Shown: positions 20,852-33,281, counted from the stretch's first letter. The stretch is DNA of 64,000 nucleotides from Brassica napus (GCF_020379485.1 NC_063438.1:930001-994000), one strand, 5' to 3'. A program made the numbers and translations. The notes: generated by a model from the sequence alone, not told the origin.

Positions 20852-23832
20852 TTAGGTTTCATCCATAGGAAACTCAGGATCAGCTGGTTTCTGAGGCAAC
20901 AAAGATAGCATATGAGGAAGCATAGAGCTGCGTGCTGCTGCATTAGCCCTTACATTCCTCAGAGCATGAGAAGCAAACCTAGACGCATAAATCGCAGCAC
21001 TTAAGTTAAGTTTGTTGCCTCCTGAATCATCGGTGGTCTGAAGAGTGTTTTGTAGTCTTTCTTCTTCTTCACGTAAAGCCCTTGAGAGCTTCCTTCTACA
21101 GTATCTCTTCCATGCTGCTTGTATAAAACATGCTGCCCATGTCTGCCACTGCACTGAATAACACCTGGAAAAATGCCGAAAAAACAATGAAAGTTATTTA
21201 GGATAAGAAGGTAACTTGAGACACAAGTTACAAGTTAGTTAGGGTTAAATATATTGCTCAACAAGTTATCTCTAATTTGTTAAGTAAGCACTCTTTTCCA
21301 ATAGGTAAGTCTTGCCTGTACGTGTGTCGTAGCTGCTTGCTATGGAGGCGACGGTACTGTGTAGAGAAGAATTTGAGATCTTCAGCTGAGAGGACAAAGC
21401 CTTCGACTTCTGTCTCAGCTTGAACGGTTCTAGTAGAGATAGGTAAGTGAGAGGTGTTAGGATCCAGTGCCCAAGTGAGAAGATCTCCACAGAAATCACC
21501 AGCTTCCAAATGAGCAATATTGAAGAATCCGGTTTGGCCACCATAAGTAGTTGTACTTATAAGTTTTCCTCTCATTATAAACACCATATCCTCAACCGGT
21601 TCACCTTCACGCACAATGTAACTGTTCTCCGTGTAAAGAACTGTATTCAAACGTGCACAAAGTGCGTCTAGTAGCCGATCATCCATGGCTTTAAACCACG
21701 GCACCTGAAAACAAAAGAGTTGACTAAGTTTTATTACCAATATATAGTGATACCCGTCACATATGTTAAAACCAATTGACGATAAGTAGAATATTAGTCC
21801 AACTCCGTTATATTTTACCTATATAAATTCCTAATATAGAAACTTATAACCAGTTAAGGTTTACCTTTTTGAGGAGATTCAAACAAAGATGGCGTTTAAT
21901 TTCCTTTCTGAGATCTTTCGGAAGGCTAGAGAGAAGAGCTTCTTCCTCAACTCCCCTGGTTTCTTGCCATTTATACTGTTCGTATTCACGTACACGTTTT
22001 CTCAGATCATCTGGCAACATACGGTGAGACATCCATTGCTCTGCATCTCTCCTTTTCACCCTCATTTCCTCAATTCTTACCGTAGTTGATTGCAAATATT
22101 TCTACAAAATCCACAAAAGAAAAGAAAAACAATTTTTCAGAATATTGATTCATTGTTTAATTGCTTAGATGTCTCTGCTGGCTCCTTAACGAAAGAGACA
22201 AGAGCAAGAAGTGTAAAATTTTCTCATGTTAATCAGACATGCATGGTCGGATAGATAGTTAATTTTCGAAACAACCCTATTTCCCTCCAAAACGTAATCT
22301 AAATAAATGGGTTGTCCAACCAAAAAAAAAAATTGTTTGATGCTTAGAGAAGAGTTACCTGCATGTTTCCTATGAGAAGAGCAAACAAAACTAGTCCAGA
22401 GATACAAATGATGATCGCGAAAATGATCTCTCCTTCAAAGTCACTTGTCTTCAAGTTTTGCCCCACAGCACTATACACAAAGAGAAACAAGATATGTATA
22501 TCTAACGTTGTTAGAACAAAATGCTCACATTCTAGTCCACAATGTAGTCATTATATACTTATGAAACTCACTAAGAGAGAAACATAGATGAGAGTATAAA
22601 TGTTACAAACCTAAGATTGCGAAGACCCCACCAGAAACAATAGAAAAACTTTTTAGGGAAGTTCATTGACTCCACAACTCCAGACTGCAATGCTTCAGCG
22701 AATATACCAAAGTTGAAAACCGTCGAGTTTTTTATCTCCTCTGGGTCCATCAACGGGCAAGAACCTATTAGATACTGGCTATTGTCTTCCCCACCCGAAC
22801 AGTATAAGTTCCCATGAACACATCCTTCTATTTTAGCACATGTTTCACGCCAACATCTATCTTTCCTTTCAATCGATATCAAGTACCAGAAAGATCCAAA
22901 GACATGGCTAGCTAACATGTAGAGGAATAGGTTTAAAGCAGCTCCAGCCCATGCAGTCTCAGTTACCAAACCGGACGTTCTTGTTACTTCTTTAAAAAGC
23001 GGATAGATTCGTGCAATCCTCGGAACATACTGACAAAATATTGCCCATTTCAATAGCTCTTTTGTTACCAGTGACGCAGGTCGACTCATCGATGGAACAA
23101 CAGCTAGAACAACTACCTATAAAAGCAATGAAAGTTTTAGATTCAACCAACATCTTGAAGAAGTAAGATTTGAGAAAGTAGCTGTACCTGAGGAATAGGG
23201 AGAATAGAAAGAACATCGATTATAAAGTATGACTTGAGGTATCTCACAGCGATTTTTTTAGAACTCTGAACAAGCTCTCCTCTTCCAAAACCACGAGAAG
23301 AAGGAGCAATGAAGCCAGTATTAAACTGAAACAACATGTGAACCAAATAGAAAGTGTCGATGAAAGTGCGGAAAACACAAGCCACTGCCTCGAGTTTCTT
23401 GTCTAGTTTAAGACAGAATCTGTCTGGATCCACCACGGGGATGAAGAAAAAAAGAGGATCAAATGCTAACGCTACAACACAAAGGAGCAAGAAAATCTTG
23501 TTCCAGTTTTGAAGATAAGAGTCGTTAGGATTCATCACTCGTATTATCTTTTTCTTGTTCTCATTCTTCTTTTGAGAATGAAACGTTAATGGCTGCTGCT
23601 TAAAGGTTCTGATCTTCTCTGAGCCTTTCTCAAAGCTACGTCTAACTGTTTTTTTAATAACAGAAGTTACTGAAGGTCTGTTCCAAGAATCTTCATTTTC
23701 AGTAAACCTGTTACAGAAAAAAAAAATTAAATCAAGATTACTACATATTAACTCTTAATTAACAAGACTAACAACAAATCCAACTGATACATACTTTACA
23801 AACGTGTTTCTTTTGAGATTCATCATCTCCAT
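20852..23832 (-). CDS. CNGC3: Cyclic nucleotide-gated channel, CNGC3-like
   Basis: Plasma-membrane group I cyclic nucleotide-gated cation channel. Seven coding exons fit in phase: 23832-23795, 23707-23188, 23116-22611, 22470-22359, 22101-21865, 21704-21316, 21164-20852, giving 704 residues. Start MEMMNLKRNTFVKF. Transmembrane segments begin at about residue 80 (IFLLLCVVALAFDPLFFFIP). The pore region has FYCFWWGLRNLSAVGQNLKT with the plant GQNL filter. The cyclic-nucleotide-binding domain contains EGEPVEDMVFIMRGKL and AGDFCGDLLTWAL. An IQ-type calmodulin site follows (WAACFIQAAWKRYCRRKL). The end PADPEFPMDET matches CNGC3 (At2g46430) as I recall it. Intron 6 uses a GC donor if the conserved YR pair before CYSVQWQTW is kept. 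A further 5' untranslated intron is likely (acceptor near 23868). The Arabidopsis tandem partners CNGC11 and CNGC12 are not present here. Confidence 0.9.
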
Positions 23833-23869
23833 CTACTCTTGTCTTCTTCAAAAGATTCTCAAACCTGTG

Positions 23870-25264
23870 AAAATAAAAATAAAAAATATTATCCATTTTT
23901 CTTTGATTATTACTCCGTTTTGAAACTCCAGTAACTAATAAAGACCCAGTAAAATAAACAGAGTAATTTGACCAAAAGAAAGAAACTCCAAGATAATAGC
24001 AAGCAAACCTTGATTTAAGAGGAGGGATCTATAGTGTTTATTCACCAAACTGATGTGGTTCTTGGAGGATGAGCTTAAAGATTAGCCGACAGAAATATTA
24101 AAAAAGGAAGAAGGATTACATCTATTTCCTGAAATGGAAGAAAGTAAAGAGAAGGGGTTGAGGATAATGATGTTCTAATTTAGTCGAGGTGATGATGATA
24201 TAGTAGTACTAGTTTGAGTTTATGCAGAGTTATACATTGTTTGAAAACTAAAGAGCTGATGAAGATCCGAGTCTGGATGTGGAACACATAGAAATGACAG
24301 AGGTATATAATAGTGATAAATGTAGGAAAATGAAAAGATGAGATGACTTTTGACGAAGACTCAGTCAGTCAACCCCCAAAAACAAAAATAAAAAATAACA
24401 AAACAATTCCAAATTGGTTTTTCTTGAGACGAATAAAGGGTATTCCTACTTCTAGAGAAAATTAAATATCATATCTATATATAGTATGATCATTATTTAC
24501 GTTTTTTTTTTTTTGTCAATGATTATTTACGTAGTTATTGTTTGGATGTTGTACACACACCAACTCATCATTTCTGGGCGTACAACACACACTCATGAGC
24601 CATGATGAAGAATGGCTATAGTAGTACTCTCTAATTCTCTATTTTCTTTATTGCATTCTGTGGATATTTTTGTTATGCATTTTCAGTCTTGGTCGTGGGA
24701 TTAATTTTATGAACTTTGTATCTAAATTCTTGAAGCCACAAACGTTGATTAGTTTAGTCTACATATATTCCAAGAAAGAATCAATTATTTTAAAACCTCA
24801 GGGTTTGAGGTTTAGTACACTTGAGGAGACTTTTCAATCTTTTTTGGGGTAAGTAAGACGTCATTTTCTCCTCTAAAAAAACAAAACTAGTAAAGAGGAA
24901 AGAGATGAGATACTCAGTGATGCGTAGTTGCATACTAAATTGCATTATGAACGGTCCACAGGAAAATGGAGGAAATTGATATAGATAACTGAGACATATT
25001 ATACAATGATAATGGTCTCTACAATGCTTACACATTCTCAAAATAAAAAAAAGGTGCAAATACAACTTAAAAAGCTGACCACTACTAACCAATTAATCTT
25101 TTAGTCTAATTTATTAGCCTTCAACAGAGATCATGAAACCCCTATGATTCATTTTTGGAGGTTTTCTATAATATTCTGAAACGCTAGGAACCAGTAACAC
25201 CTTCCTTGCTTGCTTCCAGTTGATCAGATTATCATGGCTTGATTAAGACTTGAGATTACAGTAA
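23870..25264. other. Intergenic, CNGC3 promoter to 1589-family 3' end
   Basis: No coding sequence recognised. The left part should contain the 5' leader and promoter of CNGC3 (minus strand); the right part the 3' region of the next minus-strand gene. One micro-insertion lies at 24492-24532. Confidence 0.55.
24492..24532 (-). repeat. Micro-insertion with 11-bp target repeat
   Basis: ATTATTTACGT at 24492-24502 and 24522-24532 flank a poly(T) run followed by GTCAATG, that is CATTGAC plus poly(A) on the minus strand. Confidence 0.5.
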
Positions 25265-27321
25265 CTAAGGCTTGTCTTCATCTGACTGAGGACATGAAGG
25301 CCCTGGGATCGAATCCACAAAGAACTCCTCTACACAATACAGTGGGGGAAACGAACAAGATTTGTTAGTGAATGATCATATAAAATGAAAGAAACAGATT
25401 TAGATTTGATGTGTTATTACCTATGTCCTCTTGTTCCGGAGAATCAAGTAAAATCTCTGAATCAGATGGAAGAAATGGGGAACCAGGATAGTTTCCTAAC
25501 GCTCCTAAATCTGTAAATCACAAGATCACCATTAATCAGACACTAAACATCAATGCAGCTACTTGCATTAACTATGTTTCTATATGTAGAAAGAACATAT
25601 ACATACCTCCAAGATTTGACAAATCAGCAGTGAGATCAGAGAGGCTAAAGTTCCAAGGAATCTGATCAAAAGGCCTCAGATTGTCTCTGGAATTACCAGC
25701 TCCTCCATCAGGTCCAAGCTGTAACCCCACCGAAGTCCCCACATCAGATGTGAAAGCAGAATCAAGAGCTGACGTGTCCATCCCCATCCCTGACATGTCT
25801 GAAGCAGCAAAAGGGAAGTGTCCACTTGACGCCACGGAAGCTGGACTCACCGGCATCTCCGACACTGATGACATACCATTGTTTGGTGGAATCATTGGAG
25901 GAGTTGGATCAGCCGCAGTTGTATCTATTACCATACTACACAACAAGCACCAAAACACAACAATAAGGAATCAGAAACAAAGACTTGCTAAGACTAAGTT
26001 AATGTTGGTTCTTACTCATTCCCTGAGTTCATCCTCATAGGTTGGAAGTTCCCAGGTGCAGGGACTCCATTAACCACGTGGCAGCTTGACATCCCCATTG
26101 CATCAATATGAGGATGGCCTGGAACATGCATTTGAGGATGTTGTAGTACTGGGTATCCCATTGGCATGTTGTTAACTGCGCTACAAACCTCTAGTGTTAA
26201 ATAACAGTGAAACACAAATACTCCCTCTTACATTTAAGTGTCGTTTTAACTTTTAAATTTTGTTTATCGTTTTACATTTCCAATGCATATTTTAAACAAT
26301 TTTTCCAAATTTTACTCTTATTTTTAATTCACTGATTAGTAAAACCAAACAAAAAATTATATTAAATAGGAGTAAAATAGATCTTAATTCGTGTGCAACG
26401 ACTCTCATTAAGAGAGAGAGAAGGAGTAATAAAAAGATGTTCGTGAGTGATAGAAGTGAGTCAGACTTACCAGGGGCCATAGGATGAATCCCATTCTGCA
26501 TAGGGACCAATGGGACTTTAGGATGAACAGGATACTTCATGAGGTGATACTGGTGCTCAAGCAAGTGATTGAACACAATGATCTGCTTCTTCAGTTTCAG
26601 TCTGATGTAATAAGCTCTGAAAAAATCAGCGTTCTCTTCTTCCAGTTTCTGCCATACTAAAGTTGTGAATCCAGGGTCAATTCTTGCACGGGTCAAGAGG
26701 GTCTTGACGACCTCATCTCTGTTCATGTACAGCTGAAGACATCTCTCGATCAAATTTTGGACCTACACAAGAAGAAGATCACATGAACAGACACACACAC
26801 ACAAGTATGTTTATAAGCAAAGGAAGGTGAGTCAAAGTTTCACTTACGAGTTCAATATCTTGCCTTGAAACTTTCCTACCGTCATTACTTGAGGCAGAGA
26901 CAGAGCCAGAGTCTTGTATAGGAGCTTCTAATGACTGGTTATTTTTCTGTTCGCCTTGGGAGTCATGTGATACTTGTGTAGAGGACTGCATCTCCTGCGT
27001 GCTCTGCAAATCCCAATAAAACCTTTCTCTTAATCCAAAGTATGTTTATCAATGCTGAAGTAGCTAGCTACAACCTTTCTTTATATGTTGGTCCAACTTC
27101 CTATATATGTAAGCATTGACCTAATCCTGAGATTTTATTACTGTTTAGAGACATAAAAATAATCTTTCAATTGGGAAACATCTCATAAAAAAAGGAAAGA
27201 GCAAAATAGAGATAGATGCAAAAACTACTCACAGTTTTCAACAGAGAATACACTAAAGACAAAGAAAACATTATAACAATAAAGAAAAAGAAGGTGGTAG
27301 ACGAACCTGACCGTTCTTCAT
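25265..27321 (-). CDS. Plant protein 1589 family (A_thal_3526 domain)
   Basis: Plant-specific protein without assigned biochemical function. Seven exons fit in phase: 27321-27307, 27003-26848, 26762-26471, 26175-26016, 25935-25607, 25510-25421, 25329-25265, 368 residues. The signature domain of this family starts at residue 58 (VQNLIERCLQLYMNRDEVV, then KTLLTRARIDPGFTTLVWQK and ENADFFRAYYIRLKLKKQII). This domain is predicted helical and found alone or in larger plant proteins. The N-terminal part is Gln/Ser-rich; the C-terminal part is Met/Pro/Gly-rich and low in complexity (GHPHIDAMGM, MSGMGMDTSA), ending in an acidic tail (SEILLDSPEQEDIEEFFVDS). No signal peptide or membrane segment; nuclear or cytosolic location is plausible. 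Position matches At2g46420. A MITE sits in intron 3. Confidence 0.85.
26221..26426. mobile_element. Stowaway-like MITE inside an intron
   Basis: The segment is bounded by TA (26219-26220 and 26427-26428) and starts CTCCCTC, while its right end GAGAAGGAG is nearly the reverse complement. The start resembles CTCCCTCCGTTTC of plant Stowaway (Tc1/mariner) MITEs. It lies wholly inside intron 3 of the 1589-family gene and leaves the splice sites intact. Confidence 0.6.
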
Positions 27322-28530
27322 TAGAGTTGAATATAAACTATTCAGTAACTAACAACTATTCTCCTTAACAATGTTCCATCTGGACAAGCATGTTTCTGAT
27401 GTATGCTTGACCAAAATACAAAACCTGTATTGACATAAACTGTTTAGTTAAATATCAAGATGTAAGAAAAGAATGATTAGAAAAATAAAGCATGAAAAGG
27501 TGAGTTCTTTAAACATTGTTTAATAGTAATCTAAATGCCACTTAGGCAACGCACACTCATCCTTAATTAAAAATCTATTCTCCTTAACAATGTTCACAAC
27601 AAGCAACATCTGGGCAAGGATGTTTCTAATGGGTTTTGGCAAAATATAAACCTGGACTGATTATAAACTGTATAGTTAATTCGTTATCTTATAAAAGAAT
27701 GATTAAAAAACGCATCTTTGAAACTGCTAATGATAAGGAGCATGGAAAAAAGTGAGTAATTAAGCATTGTTTAATAGGAATCTAGACACCCACACACTAC
27801 AGAATCTTAAGTAAAATAATAAAATAATTCATACAGTCAAACACAGATACACCTAACTGGCTTCAAACTACAAGTACACACAAAAACAAAAGGTCTCTTG
27901 CTTTTGGAATCATCAACTCTAATAAAGAACGAAACTTTACTATTCAGACAGCAAATCGCAATCTGCAAGTTAGTGTGAATGTAAACCCTAATAGATTGTT
28001 ACCAAAAGCATGAGTTTAACGAATCTAAGAAACCAAACAGATCTAGTAGAGTTGCTGATTTTCTCAGCTTTTTGTTTGTTTCTTGTTTTGATACCTTAAA
28101 AAAACAAAGTGTAAAAGAAAAAAACAAAGAAACACGACCAAGATTATCCGACAAGAACCAACAAAGTCTTCTCCTCACCTTAATATTCAGACCGAACTCA
28201 AACCAAAATGGTAACACTTCCGACAGAGGTTTTATCGACGAGTTTTTGAGACTGGGAAGAAGTTCTCTCGAAGGAGATAACGAAATCTGAACCTGATTTT
28301 AAAGAGGAGTCTGGAGAAGTTCGTTTCAAGCAAAGATCTGGGCGTGTTTTCTGAGAGGGAGAAGATAAAAGAAGAAACACCAAAGAGAAAGAGACAGCGA
28401 GAGATTTCGATTCTACGCCATTACAGATAATAAGCTGAACTCAACAACCCTCAAGGAGAAGAAGGAGGCAAGGGAGCAGTAGAACAAGAAGAGAACCGCG
28501 AGAGAGAAAGGGAAAAGAGAATCTCACCAT
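27322..28530 (-). promoter_or_regulatory. Leader/promoter region of the 1589-family gene
   Basis: Non-coding sequence upstream of the ATG at 27321. Two segments resemble each other: both contain CTCCTTAACAATGTTC and a CATGTTTCT/GATGTTTCT run (near 27361-27400 and 27580-27630), suggesting a local duplication of roughly 220-bp period. Purine-rich sequence at 28330-28530 on the plus strand is a CT-rich leader when read on the minus strand, so a 5' untranslated exon with a long intron is likely. Confidence 0.4.
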
Positions 28531-28735
28531 AATTAATTTCATTTATAGTCTTTATTAGTTACCACTTACGACCCACTAATTACTACATATTGTCTTCTTT
28601 CTTTTTTTTAACTTTTAACTAAGCTTTAAATAGTCAGTGAAAAATAGAAGAAAAAATTACGGCTTCCAAGGGTAGCTTGGCTCGGCTTCTTCACTGACCA
28701 AAAAAAATGGAATTATAAATTTACTGTTGTAACGA

Positions 28736-28784
28736 TGCTTATGAATTTTTTTTTTTTTTTTTTTTGTAAATTTGCTTATGAATT
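28736..28784 (-). repeat. Micro-insertion with 12-bp target repeat
   Basis: TGCTTATGAATT at 28736-28747 and 28773-28784 flank a long run of T followed by GTAAATT; on the minus strand this is AATTTAC plus poly(A). Confidence 0.55.
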
Positions 28785-30932
28785 ATAAGAAAACAAATTT
28801 TTGGTTGTAACGGTGAAAAAGTAGCCAATACTCTTTCACACCAGGCAGTGTGTCTCACAATACTCGAGATAGCGTTTTATAAAATGATGCATCCTGGTTA
28901 GTATTTATTTTGCTATAATGTTTTAAAATGCATCTAATTCCAGTTAAGTTTAAACGGTACAAGAAATGTAATATGTATAACAAGCTAGTGAAAGGTAATT
29001 GCTAAGCTGGTGAGGTGTTGGATGTTACGAGATGGCATGGACCTCCCCACTGTACTATACTCTCAGTCTCCGGGAATAGCATCTCTTTCTTTCTCTGTTT
29101 TTATTGTATATCTCTTTAGGACCACTTTTTATTATTTTTTGTAATTTTCTAACAAGAAAATGTTGAAAAGAATCAGAAGAAATATTATATCATATCATAC
29201 ACAAGATCTCTTGATTGCGAGCTTATGGTATTATTTTCTTTCTTTTTTGTTTGTAAATGATATACAGACATGCATGTCCACGTTATGTTAATTTTTCCTA
29301 GTGACTTATATAATTCTGCTTGAATAGTTGTCTTCACCTATGTTTTTATGTCATTATACATATGCTATCATAAAGTATCCCCTTTTCACTAGTGGGTGCT
29401 CTTATTTGGTATAAAATTACTATTAAGAGATTTAGTTATATTATAAATACCAAAGCTTTTGGAGATACTAAATATGTGCTTATGTATAAAAAAATACATG
29501 TGCAGGACTTTAGTTTTCAACATAGATGTATTGAGATAAATTTCAAATCTAGAACCTTGTCTATATCTTAATTTTCTCAGTAGTATTTAACTTTTGAAAC
29601 GTTTCAAATTAATTTGTACTCTTTTGAAGACACTTATCGCTTGTAACTTGTGACTTTGTAGTTATCAGCAAGTCGGTATTGATTGTTTTTGGCATTTATT
29701 CAATAAAAGTTGAATTATTATTTCTAATAATTTCGAGCATTACAACTGACGCCGGCTAAGGAGCCGTCACGAGCCACGCACTTGACCCACGTGAACCCAA
29801 TTAAAAACAATGTAACTAGTTTAACAAAAACGCATGAAGTTAATGAAACAGACACATTCGCTTCACCAATTACGCTCAGTTCCATTAATCCGCTGGACCC
29901 ACCAAATAAAAATTAAGTTTCGTCACGGAAAGTTTTTTTTTTTGCTTAAGGTCATGATCCATTAATAACACGACACGTGTAATGCGTTTGCCGGAGAAGT
30001 TAACGTCGGAGAAGCTGGCCGCCGCGTGGCATATATATGCTGACAAACTCGGAAGAGAGCGGTCACTGACACGTGGCAGTAAAGGAGAGGAAGAGCGTGG
30101 AGTGTGCTTGACCATTTATCGCCTTGGGATTTGAGACTTTTTAAAGGGTTAAATTGGTAAGACAAGTCAACACTTTGATAATTTTTTTCCTTTACGTAAA
30201 CGGAGTCTGTGTTAGTTCTTCTAACCACGTAAACACTTTCTTTAAACCGTCCAATAAAAATAATTAAAGAGTGATTGATTGATACGTGTATGGTTTAAGC
30301 ACCTAAAGATCCTGTTATAGAGACATAAAGTATCTTTTCCAAAACTTGGGATATTAGTTAATAATAGTATAATATTATATACAACAAGTTCACCTTGATA
30401 TATATGTCATCGGACGATATGAATGTAGTGTATACAAGAAAACTATATTATAGCAGTCTTATAATATCGTAATGAACTTGTTGCTAACACTGCGAGGTGG
30501 TGTTTACATTAATTTTACTTCCCCACATGGAGACCTATATAATATAAATTAAAGCTTTATATACGAAACAAAAGGAGGGCATGCATGGGCATGATGGAAC
30601 CTGAAAATAATGGAGTGGAAAGGGAGGAACCGATCGAGAGGACCTTCTAGCTAAAGTTTTGTCCTTGTCTACAGAGAATTTACCTTAACAAAGACAACTC
30701 AAATTGATAGGCATCCCATGGACGGACCCAATATTATTACTCTTATTTTTAATATAAAATCTAAGCAAGGAAACATGTAAATGTCTTTATATCTTGCACT
30801 ATAATGCATAATCCAGTAGATGTCAGTGTCATACTCAATGAGAGACCTCCTTTCACCTAAACACTAATGGGCTTTTTAGTATGGGCTCAGCTGCACAGAA
30901 GGGTCGATAGCACTTCTAAACAAACATAAAGA

Positions 30933-31246
30933 CCCATGTATTTATAAGGCCAACATATAACTTCGTTAAGGAAAAAAACATATAGCTTGTGACACACAAC
31001 ATTTACCATACAGTTTTTTTTTGGGTCAAACCATAAACAGTTTAACTTGTCATTTAAATACGAGGTACATACACTCATCAATGTTTGGCCCATGTATTTA
31101 TAAGGCCAACATATAACTTCGTTAAGGAAAAAACCATATGCTTGTGAGTTGTGACACACAACATTTACCATAGACAGTTTTTTTTGGGTCAAACCATAAA
31201 CAGTTTAACTATTAAATACGAGGTACATACACTCATCAATGTTTGG
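30933..31246. repeat. Tandem duplication, two ~157-bp copies
   Basis: CCCATGTATTTATAAGGCCA starts copy 1 at 30933 and copy 2 at 31089. Both copies end in ATCAATGTTTGG (31088 and 31246). They differ by a few substitutions and indels (for example GAGTTGTG is extra in copy 2 and TTGTCATT in copy 1), so the duplication is fairly recent but not identical. Confidence 0.9.
31167..31205 (-). repeat. Micro-insertion inside the tandem duplication
   Basis: ACCATAGACAGTT at 31167-31179 and ACCATAAACAGTT at 31193-31205 (one mismatch) flank a T run plus GGGTCAA. The same arrangement is present in the upstream copy near 31007-31040, so the micro-insertion predates the duplication. Confidence 0.5.
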
Positions 31247-32638
31247 CATGTTTCGTTTTCGGTTTTCAAGTCATCTCTATAATGTTTTGGATCATGCATT
31301 GAAAAATGACAGATCGTAGCTAGAGCAGCTATTCATCTTTATAGACACTTCATCTCTTATACGCATTCTGAAAAAAAAAATGAAAACGCATTTTATCTCA
31401 TATACTATTCTTCAATAGACCTTTTGATTTTGATTAGATATCATATAACCCCACATGTGATCAATATTTGTTGTTAGATACTTGTCTGATTCATGCCTTT
31501 TTAGAATCAAATATTTATATAGAAACTATAATGTGCTTCTTTTCTCCGCATCTCACTCCATTTGGTCTAATTCCATATGTGACATAATAATAAAGAGATA
31601 AAACCCTTGAAAATATAGAATTAGTCCGATCTCGAGATGCGGTTAACGCGCATATTTGTAATCAATATTATGTTCAATTAATTAACAAAAATAAATACGT
31701 TACAGAATCACATAGGACCACGCAAAGAACTCACAAGTCACAACCATTCAGTGCCGTGCCCACTTTTCATGCCATCAGACCAAAAGAATATATGAAAAAT
31801 ACAGAAGATTTGTTCTCGTGAACTAGCTATAATTCTCTTTACTCCCTTTTCCTGTTCTTTTTCCTCTCTTATTTGATTATAATACTATTCTTTAGTTTGG
31901 TGTTTTGTTCCACCAAACTTTCCTCTTATATCAAACTTTCAAATGGAATGTCTGAGAATTTGGTTGGACAAGAATCCCTAGTGTTATTATTATCAACTAT
32001 CATCAACTAAGTGTTGTTTTAAATTTTTCAATTTCATGCACTATTTATATAAGAAAATCTTTGTATTCGCCTATTTCTTAATGTAAGTTGTAAATATTAA
32101 TTCATTTAAACCCAAGATTATTATAGCATATAAGAATAACATATTGGTAGATGCATATTAGTCTTTTCCAAAGTCAAACACAGGGAAGCTCCTTCCTTCA
32201 TCCAACTGTCTGTAAAAGACCAAATTTACAACCGCAAGTCAAAGGTTTAAAGATGTTTATTGAATACAAACAAATATTTTAGAAATATTTATGGTTGTAT
32301 CTGTCGTTCTTCTCTCTGATGAACGAGGCCGTTGAAGCAACACACAGTGCAAAACTACAGTCTACAGATTCGTTTTTTCCTACTCATCGCATTAAATTAA
32401 TTATTAAACAGTATATTTGAATAATTGAGTATGGTAATAGTAATAAATAATTATTCTAGGAATTAATCAGACATGCGCAGTTATAAAATAACCTGTCTAG
32501 TTTTCAATTCTTTTTCGATCCCCTCTCTCTCACTCTTTCCTTCGAGGAACACAAGAAAGAGCTATTAATAACCTCTCTTTGTGTTTGTGTCGAAGACGAC
32601 ATATTGTTTGATCTTTGTTGTTCCGACAAGACGGGAAA

Positions 32639-33281
32639 ATGGATAGACGACGTCGGAGACACAGCAAGGCCAAAGCTTCGTGTTCCGAAGGTGAACATCT
32701 TTCTCTCTCTGATTATATCTCTGTCTTTCTCTGGTTCGAGTCTGATGTTTGATCGTTAGCAGAAGTAAGTAGCATCGAATGGGAAGCTGTGAAGATGTCG
32801 GAGGAAGAAGAAGATCTCATTTCTCGGATGTATAAACTCGTCGGAGACAGGTAAGCTGTTCGTTTCTATATGAATCTTTTATTACTTCTTCTAGTATTAT
32901 ATTATTGGATCGTAACATGACTATGTCCAGCCTCAGTGTTGATTCAGATTGTTTAGCAAACACACATTCTTACTTATAGTCTATAATGGAATTCAAAATG
33001 TTTCGTCAAATTTGGTTTGGTTCAGTTTGATTTTGATAACGGGAATGTTTGTAAATAATTGAGATTGTCCACAGAATTTCGGTTTGGTCCAGATATGTTA
33101 AACCAGATTAAAAAGTTTGGTTGTGTAGTTTTTGTAAAACTTTTTGATGGTCTATATGTGTAGGTGGGAATTGATAGCCGGAAGGATTCCTGGGCGGACG
33201 CCGGAGGAGATCGAAAGATATTGGCTTATGAAACACGGTGTTGTTTTTGCCAACAAACGAAGAGAATTTCTTAGAAGATGA
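32639..33281 (+). CDS. CPC: Single-repeat R3 MYB, CAPRICE
   Basis: Small mobile R3-MYB that competes with R2R3-MYBs for bHLH partners, promoting root-hair fate and repressing leaf trichomes. Three exons: 32639-32690, 32763-32850, 33164-33281, 85 residues. The order is a basic N-terminus (MDRRRRRHSKAKASC), SSIEWEAVKMSEEEEDLI, then the R3 repeat with the bHLH-binding signature D-L-x2-R-x3-L-x6-L-x3-R (DLISRMYKLVGDRWELIAGR), ending FANKRREFLRR. The Trp residues needed for cell-to-cell movement (in SIEW and the R3 repeat) are present. Arabidopsis CPC has about nine more residues at the N-terminus; here the corresponding upstream codon is TTG (TTG TTC CGA), so translation should start at the inner ATG. 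Confidence 0.95.

Larger units (their letters stand above)
28531..32638. other. Gene-free region upstream of CPC
   Basis: About 4 kb with no protein-like frame. G-box cores (CACGTG) occur at 29974-29979 and 30070-30075 within a GC-richer patch (29960-30120). It also contains a micro-insertion at 28736-28784 and a tandem duplication at 30933-31246. The right portion is the CPC promoter; no MYB site could be assigned with confidence. Confidence 0.55.

Noticed and set aside
22311..22335. A run next to GTTGTCCAACC in a CNGC3 intron, considered as another micro-insertion
   Set aside because: No flanking direct repeat could be found.
29885..30228. GC-richer patch with minus-strand reading frames upstream of CPC
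   Set aside because: The frames start at non-ATG codons or lack any recognisable motif. The patch contains two G-boxes and looks regulatory rather than coding.
31369..31395. ACGCATT repeated around an A run
   Set aside because: Only 7 bp of repeat, below the 11-bp level used for the others.
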